Source: Phoronis ovalis (lineage: Eukaryota > Phoronida > Phoronidae). From it: a DNA stretch of 10,187 nucleotides. The stretch covers positions 1 through 10,187 of the forward strand of contig JAOXYB010066689.1 in NCBI GenBank assembly GCA_028565635.1, written 5' to 3'. The position numbers were made by a program, and so were the translations under genes. Of this stretch, positions 1 through 5,953 are shown piece after piece (within the stretch, counting starts at the first letter, position 1; each line of letters starts with the position of its first letter). The notes below the pieces were generated by a model. It saw only the letters and a program-made list of their open reading frames with translations, was not told where the DNA came from and did no database searches.

Positions 1-1144
1 TACCGAAAGCCAAAATTTTGGATTGGGTTCCGCGGCACATCCCCGTAGTCAAAAAACCTTGAGTACCCCCCCCGGGAACCTACACCAAGCGTAATTCACT
101 CTTACATAATTTAGAAAAGGAGTCTACATGTATATATCTGTCATTATAATTTTTTAATGATCGAATTAATGGAATACGAAATCCGTGATAATTTGTAGCC
201 AAACAAACGGAAATAAACTTTCATTTTGATAAAAAAGCGTGTGCATGATTCAATCGACTATTTGCATGCACTTGAAGGCGCTGCAGTCAGACCCTTTCAA
301 TACAGGCATCCTTTAGTTATATACAAAAGTTGTTTTTCTTTAAGTTTGACTTTAGAAAAGCTTTAACCGGTGAAAATTTAAAGATAAAAAAATATTAATA
401 AATAGTTGTTTATGTATTGATATGCTCACATAAAGGAGGGTATTTCTTAGAACACATAAAGGTTTTCTTTTGGTTTTGGCTCGGCATGCAAAGCAAACGT
501 TTTGTGAATGAATCGTGTGACGTGAGCGCAAGCAGAACTACGTCATTGTTCATTCTTAAAATGTGACATGCTGAGAACGTTTGGGTCTGAGACTGGTGGC
601 TCCACCAAGTGTATGCAAAGAGCCTATTCAAGGTTGATTGAACTAGAGAAAAATCCAATTCTCTTCACAGTCACGCCCATGGATCAACCTCAGGCCAGTG
701 AGAAAATGCATATACAAAGCTCATGCAATATGTTCCCTTCGTCCTTCCAACATGGACATAATTTACAGAGCAAGCAATTAAAGGAATTTATAAAAGGTTA
801 TGAACATTAAAATTGATAATATATACGGTGTAGGTAATTAATTAGGAATATGGAAAAGGCTAAGATATTAAGATTGGTAACATATAATTATATACTTTAT
901 TATTATAGAAATAAATTTATGTTTATAATTAGTGGTAAACAAGGAAATAATTGTAAAAGGGCAAAATAATAAGCTTGTGTTGACATCAACTCCATTCTCT
1001 TTATTAATGAAAACGCTCAATTAAACTTTGCAAAGTATACCAAAAAGCATAAATTTGTTCAAAACCATTCAACCCCGCCAATCATCTGACTTAACTAGTA
1101 ATATCACCAGTCTCACATACACTGTACGTAATCGCTGCAACCAT
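1..1144. other. Non-coding left flank, AT-rich
   Basis: I see no supportable gene here. Short open frames on both strands (about 80 codons near 410-810) have no recognisable domain and no convincing splice or start context. The stretch from about 815 to 970 is very AT-rich. An 8-base C run followed by GGG lies near 66-76. A 7-bp inverted repeat, GTGCATG at 241-247 and CATGCAC at 265-271, is probably chance. Reverse-complement AATAAA hexamers at 896-901 and 1000-1005 could serve as distal poly(A) signals for the GPCR gene on the minus strand. Confidence 0.6.
518..546. promoter_or_regulatory. Pair of CRE-like sites
   Basis: TGACGTGA at 518-525 and TACGTCAT at 539-546 (ATGACGTA on the other strand) each resemble the CREB/ATF site TGACGTCA. 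They lie 13 bp apart in a CpG-containing patch within AT-rich DNA. An ATGCAAA octamer-like site is just upstream (about 486-492). No gene start can be tied to them, so a regulatory role is inference. Chance occurrence is quite possible. Confidence 0.2.
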
Positions 1145-1150
1145 TTTATT
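1145..1150 (-). terminator. Poly(A) signal overlapping the GPCR stop codon
   Basis: On the minus strand the GPCR stop TGA runs straight into AATAAA: the final A of the stop is the first A of the hexamer (TGAATAAAA). If used, cleavage 10-30 nt later would leave an extremely short 3'UTR. Further AATAAA hexamers on the same strand at 1000-1005 and 896-901 would give 3'UTRs of roughly 150-270 nt. Which one is used cannot be told from sequence. Confidence 0.45.
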
Positions 1151-2211
1151 CAGGTGAGATACCTGAAGGAGGATTCATTTTTTCTCACATACGCTGGATC
1201 CATAGAAACAGTCTCGACCACATACGATTGTCCTACATTCGGGTGTGGCTTTGTTTTTATACATTTGAGACGATTCAACACAGCATATAGTTCTTTTCTG
1301 TATTGTCGACTACCAAATGCATATACCATTGGGTTACATGCACTGTTTACACAAAGCAACCAAACAACTAATTTAGAGACAGCTTCATTAGTATATTTCA
1401 CCTCTATATTCAAAGATGATGCCATAGCGACATTAAAAACAGCGGCTGGTGCCCAACATACCCAGAAAAGAATCACGCATGTTAATAGCATAATGGTTAC
1501 TCGGCGCTGGCGGTTTAAGCTTTTAATTTGAACTCCAACCCCGCTTTTGATACAGGCTTTCGTCGCTTTTTTAATCGCCCAGAAAGTTGATGAGTATGAA
1601 ACTGTCACAACACTCAAACTAATAACAACCAGACCACATACCAAAGACATATCCATTATTTGAAAAAGTTCATCTTCATTTTTCCAGTTAATATAGCAAA
1701 GTGTTAGTTCAGGTACAACTTTGCACTCATACCAGAGTGCAATTGAAAACCCTTGTATCGCAAGCGGTATTATATAGGTACACAGTAATGAAACTGTTAA
1801 GTTTAATTTCTTTTCCCTGTACGTACAAATAATGTAGTATCTATCCAAACTCAGTGACATCAACAAAATCAATTGCACTCCTAATAAATATTTCATAGGA
1901 AAATAATTTAACATGCAAATAAAAACTGGAAGTTCGTAATCGGGAAAAAGAGTAATAAATATGGATATTGGCATAAAAAATAATGCCATCCCCAAATCTG
2001 ACGTAGCAAGACAGATGATCAAAACATACATGTTAGAATCGCCGACATTTAACGTTTGTCGCAGACGATAACCAACTATGCACACCATAATATTTCCAAA
2101 CAGTGCTGCCAGGAATATTAGTAATTGAATTGGCAAAATAAACTTCCATATTTCTGCATTATATGCGATCTCGTTCTCCGTTCTATTGCTATCCATAGTT
2201 ACATTATCCAT
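1150..2211 (-). CDS. Class A (rhodopsin-family) G protein-coupled receptor, orphan, single coding exon
   Basis: This is a plasma-membrane seven-helix receptor that would signal through heterotrimeric G proteins. The 353 residues include a short N-terminus with two glycosylation sequons (N3, N9), no signal peptide, and seven hydrophobic segments at about 24-48, 61-84, 97-128, 138-160, 186-213, 238-262 and 277-299. Class A landmarks are N40 (1.50), D72 in LATSD (2.50), C99 (3.25), D123-R124-Y125 (DRY), CWAP at 252-255 after F249, and NPMVY at 293-297, followed by an amphipathic helix 8 and possible palmitoylation at C317. Extracellular loop 2 offers C163 or C172 to pair with C99. The usual TM4 tryptophan and TM5 proline appear absent. 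The third intracellular loop is basic (about 214-237). The start is well supported: GCCATGG gives a strong Kozak context, although M6 is a possible alternative. The ligand cannot be assigned; a peptide or small-amine type is equally possible from what I see. The coding frame has no intron. Confidence 0.9.
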   Translation of the reverse strand: MDNVTMDSNRTENEIAYNAEIWKFILPIQLLIFLAALFGNIMVCIVGYRLRQTLNVGDSNMYVLIICLATSDLGMALFFMPISIFITLFPDYELPVFICMLNYFPMKYLLGVQLILLMSLSLDRYYIICTYREKKLNLTVSLLCTYIIPLAIQGFSIALWYECKVVPELTLCYINWKNEDELFQIMDMSLVCGLVVISLSVVTVSYSSTFWAIKKATKACIKSGVGVQIKSLNRQRRVTIMLLTCVILFWVCWAPAAVFNVAMASSLNIEVKYTNEAVSKLVVWLLCVNSACNPMVYAFGSRQYRKELYAVLNRLKCIKTKPHPNVGQSYVVETVSMDPAYVRKNESSFRYLT

Positions 2212-2247
2212 GGCACTTGGTATGCAGAGGTATTATAATGTTAATCT
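2212..2247 (-). promoter_or_regulatory. Candidate 5'UTR splice acceptor and short leader of the GPCR gene
   Basis: Just upstream of the GPCR start, the minus strand reads a pyrimidine-rich ATTTTACTTTTAG, with the AG at 2247-2246, then 34 nt of leader up to the ATG. A TTAAC-like branch-point candidate lies a little further upstream. Many intronless-coding GPCR genes carry an intron in the 5'UTR, so I infer the transcript starts in an upstream exon that I cannot place. The alternative is a promoter close to the start; no clear TATA box is seen near it. Confidence 0.4.
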
Positions 2248-3025
2248 AAAAGTAAAATATCGTTCGTGAGTTAAAGTATAAGATGGCAAGTACAGCATTG
2301 TGCAATCATTAGAGCATAAATAGCATGCAGACAACGTGTATAAAAAAGGAAGAGAATTTTAACTAAATTCATATCTGTCGTGAATTCAGTAGGAAACTCG
2401 TGCTGACCAACCTTCAGACTGTATACGAAGCCCGGGTTACGAAGCTGCATCACTGATGGAATAGGATATGACCTTGACGCGTAACTGATAGTATCACAGT
2501 AAATGATCAGGAAAATATGCAATCTTTTATATTAAGAAATCCCTTATGATTAAAAGTTACAACATCGAAGCTTTTTATTCCTGGTTAATCAATTAGACGA
2601 ACTTTGTTTATTATAGCCTACGCTGTCAAAGGTAGAAAATGAAATAAAATAAAAGGAAAACAGCAATTATGTTATGACGTTCAAACTACCTTTTTATAAA
2701 ATTAAAAGTTGGTTAACTAAGTGCAATTTAATGTTTATGTTTTTATCTAGTTCCAATGAGGTTTTAAAAAGGAGTTTCAATATAATATTTTTGGAATTAA
2801 GTCACACTTCAGCAGTTAATGGATTTATGTACATTTTTAAAAACGTACTTGGTTAGAACAATAACATTTACACGCTGGTGCTCAGCGCAGCAAGTAAAAT
2901 ACATATCATTAATATATGAATCGATTTTTGCAATATTTTAACATACATTATAGCTAGAAATAGAAGAGGGTTTATATTGTTATCTTCATCTCCAAATGGT
3001 CTGCTCGAAGGCAGGCAGTCATCAT

Positions 3026-3045
3026 ACTTTTCCATACTTTTCCAG
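3026..3045 (+). repeat. Short ACTTTTCCA-type dispersed motif
   Basis: The 20 bases here consist of ACTTTTCCA followed by TACTTTTCCAG. An almost identical 21-base version, with one extra T, occurs at 10112-10132 inside a different repeat. TTTTCCA-rich short repeats are common in animal genomes, so this is probably a remnant of one dispersed family. Confidence 0.4.
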
Positions 3046-3660
3046 TTTCGATCCAGAAGGAACCATAAACTGACGCCATCACCTAATATTCACCGTGCAG
3101 CTATTGAATTGTTTGTAAACTACTGCGCATCATACGGTGACTCTAGGAGAGCAAATCCGAGCGCGATCATTTAAGTTGCTACATGTCTGGGCTCTCTTGA
3201 AGATTTCGGGATAATAATGTCATTTTCCTTACTATAAACAATACATGTATATGCTCATGATGAATCAGAATGGTGCTGATATATCACCATGCAGCAGGAC
3301 AACTCTAGATATTTGCGCATAGGCCCTTTCCATCTGGGCTTTCCCATTTTAGCCATAGTGAGCAATAACACTTTTCATACAGGAAATAGTTTAGTTTACA
3401 TATAAAGTTTTACTCATTCCGCTGCAAAAGAAATACTTAGACCACAAACACTATAAATTTGGAATACTAATGATGTAAGGCAGGAAATAAAAATGGAATG
3501 ATTTTTTGAAGAAACAATGGCATTTTTCCTTACCCTCAAAATGCACGTTATATCACATTGTGGACAAGACTTGAAACTCGAACTAGAAAAGGTCTGATTT
3601 TTGCTTCAACTATGAAAGTTGTAACGCTACATTTAATTGCGTCAATCTGAATAAATTCCA

Positions 3661-3730
3661 CCGTTTGTGTTCCGTACCTTCTTGTACGGAAGGTACGGTC
3701 TTTTCGTGAGAAGGTACGGAACACTAACGG
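3661..3730. repeat. 70-bp foldback: 22-bp inverted repeat with a 26-nt loop
   Basis: The arm 3661-3682 is the reverse complement of 3709-3730 with one mismatch in 22. Its inner 16 bp (GTGTTCCGTACCTTCT at 3667-3682 against 3709-3724) match perfectly. The loop (3683-3708) holds a third, inverted copy of the GGTACGG core, so 3672-3698 can form a competing hairpin (CCGTACCTTC, 7-nt loop, GAAGGTACGG). A further alternative is TTCCGTAC with GTACGGAA around a 6-nt loop. It could be a minimal foldback transposon remnant, a structured RNA on either strand, or a dyad protein-binding site. The sequence alone does not decide. No flanking target-site duplication was evident. Confidence 0.7.
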
Positions 3731-4119
3731 ATCATTTATTTAGACTACATTTGCGTAAGATATTGCAAAAAGCACATTTTTTAAGAGATCTCATCTGTAA
3801 TAGTGACTATATTTTATCTTATGCCACCTCACCTGGGACTAATAAATAAGTTTATGGCTTCGCCTTAATGTTAGTTTTAAAGTAAATATGATTAAAAAAT
3901 GTTTTCTTCGTCAGATATACTCAACAGGAAATTTATTTGAATTTTTTTTATTGATTTTGAAGAGAGGCGTCTTCTTCATAGTGAAACATTGACGTGCTTA
4001 GACGTACATTAATGCCAGGTAATTAATATGAAATTGCACGCGCTATAATTTTTGAATTGATATTCTGCTTCTTCTTTCCCATATGTAATACACGCGTATA
4101 TAACAGTCTAAAATCAGGA

Positions 4120-4145
4120 AAGCATTCTTATATATTAGAATGCTT
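4120..4145. repeat. Small perfect hairpin, 9-bp stem and 8-nt loop
   Basis: AAGCATTCT at 4120-4128 pairs perfectly with AGAATGCTT at 4137-4145 around the AT-only loop TATATATT. It lies in non-coding DNA with no gene beside it. A stem this short can arise by chance in AT-rich sequence, so no function is assigned. Confidence 0.35.
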
Positions 4146-4784
4146 ACTTTATACTTAGTTGGCTCTCTTCATACCTATTGGCTGACCATATGCTCATCCG
4201 AGCTCATCGTCATGATAAACTAGGAAAACTACAGAACATACCTTTTGATTTCATAATTACCACCTCTTTTAAGAGTCAGGCGGCTTCCACAAAGTCTGGC
4301 TTCCTAATGAGAAAACAGCTATGTCAATCAGTGTTGTTGCTGACCACATAAATTATGTATGAGGATGCACGCAAATAGTCCCCTTTTCCTTAATTTCCTG
4401 TATTAATTAGGTTATTATTATTGGTTTGTTCCCCTAGAGAGACGTTATGAAATAGTATGAAAAGGTACATACAAGTTTGGTCCCGAATGACTGCAAAGTA
4501 AACTGACATCGGTCGTTACAAAAATTAATTAATTTGCTAAGCTGCTTGTAGGCTTGTACAATGAATGTTGAACATTCAAGAATCACGTATTCGCATTAGA
4601 GCAAGGGATTTTATTTAAATAACACTTGGAACAAATAGATGTGAATGTTATTGTGACTAGCTGATACAACTGGCGAGATTGCAGGAAACGTCTCAGGAAA
4701 CCCCATATAGGTGCTCCCAAGATTCTTGTAAAAAAAAGGATCCAAAAGAGACTCCAGCCATAAAGTATATCCACTTGAAGTTGC

Positions 4785-4985
4785 TCAGTCAATGATTCGT
4801 CATTCTGGAAAGTGGTGCAACATGATGTTCCCTTTAGGAACAAACATGGATACCAGTCAGCCATATAGGAAGTAATCTGGGGCAAAATTATACATGACCA
4901 GTACTTTGACCAGCACTTACTCTGTACCGAATACGATACTGATCGGATAAAAACTGAAGTGTATCGCACAACAAAAAATGTCAAA
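4785..4985 (+). repeat. Tandem-type repeat, copy 1 (diverged, 5'-truncated)
   Basis: This copy shares an ordered set of landmarks with the copies below: a TCTGGAAAGTGG segment, a CAAACATGGATACCAGTC segment at 4841-4858, GGAAGTAATCTGGG, a CTTTGACC segment, TCTGTACCGAAT near 4921 and GATCGGATAAAAACTGAA near 4941-4958. It begins partway through the unit and runs directly into copy 2. Boundaries are approximate. The open frame on its minus strand (4583-4984) is a by-product and shows no known domain. Confidence 0.7.
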
Positions 4986-5210
4986 GATTCGGATTGGCAT
5001 TTGACCCACTTTTCAAGGTCTTTTTAAAAGTGTCACCTAACCAAAGACTCTCACCAACCTATGGTCTCCATGAATTCGGTTGCCCAGTCAACTTTTTGGC
5101 TCTCTGGAAAGTGGCACATAGTGACATGCCCTTTAGGGAACAAGCAATACTACCATCCAGGCATATTGTAAGTAATCTGGATCAAAATTACAACTGACCT
5201 GAATTGTTAC
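4986..5210 (+). repeat. Tandem-type repeat, copy 2
   Basis: It opens with the GATTCGGATTGGCATTTGACC segment and the CTTTTCAAGGTC segment, then ACCAACCTATG at 5053-5063, TCTGGAAAGTGG, CCCTTTAGGGAACAA and GTAAGTAATCTGG. The TCTGGAAAGTGG to CCCTTTAGG-AACAA block is shared closely with copy 1, so copies 1 and 2 are more alike than either is to the copies beyond 9225. The orientation is the same as in all other copies. Confidence 0.7.
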
Positions 5211-5214
5211 ACAA

Positions 5215-5440
5215 CGGAAAGTATCGAAGATTTGGATCATCATTTAACCCACTTTTGAAGGTCATCTACCCAAGGCCTTCATAAATTCACCTTTGAATCG
5301 TCTAATCAACACTTTACCAGTCGGCCGTGTTGAAAGTAATCTGGGTTAAAATTACAAACAGTGTGCACTTTGACCTACATACATGTATGCCCTGTACAGA
5401 ATAAGATGCCAGGTACAAACTGAAGCTGTTATAATGAGAA
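5215..5440 (+). repeat. Tandem-type repeat, copy 3 (internally deleted)
   Basis: This copy starts with a GAAGATTTGGATCATCATTT segment and the CTTTTGAAGGTCAT segment, then CACCTTTGAATCGTC, CCAGTCGGCCGTGTTGAAAG, TAATCTGGGTTAAAATTACA, CTTTGACCTACAT and CCTGTACAGAAT. It lacks the middle part present in copy 6. It is the last copy before intron-like sequence leading to the PARP14-like exon. Confidence 0.65.
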
Positions 5441-5889
5441 AGTGCTATGTATGACAATGACAAGACACAATGACCACATATAGCCTACAACTACATGCCT
5501 AAACACTATGTGCAACGGGCATTAAAATATAAAAGTATTTTGATACAACAATTCCATTTGAGCATGCAGATCAATAATTTGCGCCATCATAATCAAACAT
5601 TCATTTCATAACATAGTTTTTATTAACTATAAACTTTTAACAAATATTGTTATCCTTCTCAGTCAGATAATAATCAAGCACAAAACAGAATCTTACATCT
5701 GAAAAAAAGATATCTTTCTGTCTATTCTAAAATGGTGGACCTCAAAAGATTCATCATTTTAGAGGTGTGAAATGAAAGTCTTTTTAGATTACAAGATCTA
5801 CCTGCCATTTCAGAAAGGGCAAATATACGTGTTATAACAAGACTGAAATCTAACTTTGTTTGGATAGCTATTGTAATTCCTTTGCAAGG
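5441..5889 (-). other. Presumed intron sequence downstream of the PARP14-like exon
   Basis: Reading on the minus strand from the GTAAGT donor, this stretch should be intron. I searched all three frames for the next macrodomain exon, expected to begin with the remainder of a Gly codon followed by an IFG-like motif, and found none. A possible acceptor (AAATGGCAG ending near 5806) opens a 26-codon frame, but that frame has no macrodomain character. An AATAAA on the minus strand at 5624-5619 could act as an intronic poly(A) signal. Confidence 0.5.
5619..5624 (-). terminator. Possible intronic poly(A) signal for a truncated PARP14-like transcript
   Basis: This is AATAAA on the minus strand, about 330 nt past the in-frame TAG and 270 nt past the GTAAGT donor. 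If the donor were ignored, a transcript ending here would encode a protein stopping inside the macrodomain. AATAAA is frequent in AT-rich DNA, so this is weak evidence. Confidence 0.2.
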
Positions 5890-5896
5890 ACTTACC
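5890..5896 (-). promoter_or_regulatory. Splice donor ending the PARP14-like exon
   Basis: The minus strand reads TCAG|GTAAGT, with the last exon base at 5896 and the GT at 5895-5894. This is a consensus 5' splice site. It cuts the codon for the glycine of the macrodomain motif ISSG after its first base (phase 1), which is consistent with the coding frame on the 5' side. Confidence 0.75.
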
Positions 5897-5950
5897 TGAA
5901 CTGATAAGTGGTATAGCAACTGATTTGGCTTCTATTTTCATGTTGGCCAC
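5896..5950 (-). CDS. Continuation of the macrodomain exon beyond the in-frame stop
   Basis: Read in the same frame as the large open frame, the 18 codons after the TAG give VANMKIEAKSVAIPLISS, plus the first base of a glycine codon at the donor. The SVAIPLISSG strand is the typical macrodomain core motif (S-I/V-A-I-P-x-I/L-S-S-G) that follows the VGP-W segment by about 30 residues. Here the gap is 31 positions counting the stop codon as one. The frame, spacing and donor all fit one continuous exon, so this piece is coding by descent even if no longer translated. An alternative is that it is the start of a separate exon, because TTTTGTAG|GTG also resembles a splice acceptor. Confidence 0.7.
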
Positions 5951-5953
5951 CTA
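5951..5953 (-). other. In-frame TAG stop inside the macrodomain
   Basis: This TAG sits where one ordinary residue of a macrodomain helix is expected, between QTFINVL and VANMK. A single base change from CAG, AAG or GAG would account for it. It closes the long frame but not the homology. Possible causes are a nonsense allele, an early pseudogene, an assembly error, or removal by splicing at the acceptor-like TTTTGTAG|GTG. Confidence 0.75.

Larger units (their letters stand above)
2248..4784. other. Non-coding stretch between the GPCR and the repeat array
   Basis: No supportable gene was found on either strand. Short open frames of 60-83 codons (for example 2271-2522 minus, 2674-2856 plus, 2977-3174 plus, 3667-3849 plus) have no recognisable domains. 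I looked on the minus strand for downstream PARP14-type exons (the rest of the macrodomain, WWE, PARP catalytic motifs) and saw none. The stretch does hold the foldback at 3661-3730, a hairpin at 4120-4145 and a duplicated ATACTTTTCC motif at 3025-3044. It may be intergenic, or part of a long intron of the PARP14-like gene. Confidence 0.55.

Noticed and set aside
410-810. Two overlapping open frames of about 80 codons, one on each strand
   Set aside because: There is no domain, no conserved motif and no splice context. Both are of a length expected by chance.
1150-1157. CAGGTGAG on the plus strand as a splice donor
   Set aside because: It falls at the 3' end of the GPCR gene, which runs on the other strand, and no plus-strand exon leads to it.
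1028-1531. 167-codon open frame on the plus strand
   Set aside because: It lies antisense to the C-terminal half of the clear GPCR gene and has no recognisable domain; it is a shadow of that coding frame.
2271-2522. 83-codon minus-strand frame just upstream of the GPCR
   Set aside because: It is closed by a stop before the GPCR and its sequence shows no receptor or secretory character.
4583-4984. 133-codon minus-strand frame
   Set aside because: About half of it overlaps repeat copy 1, and similar short peptides arise from other copies (9300-9542, 9521-9709) only because the DNA is repeated. The rest shows no known domain.
5722-5919. 65-codon minus-strand frame as the next PARP14 exon
   Set aside because: It reads the exon tail in another frame and then intron. 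The part after a possible acceptor near 5806 has no macrodomain motif.
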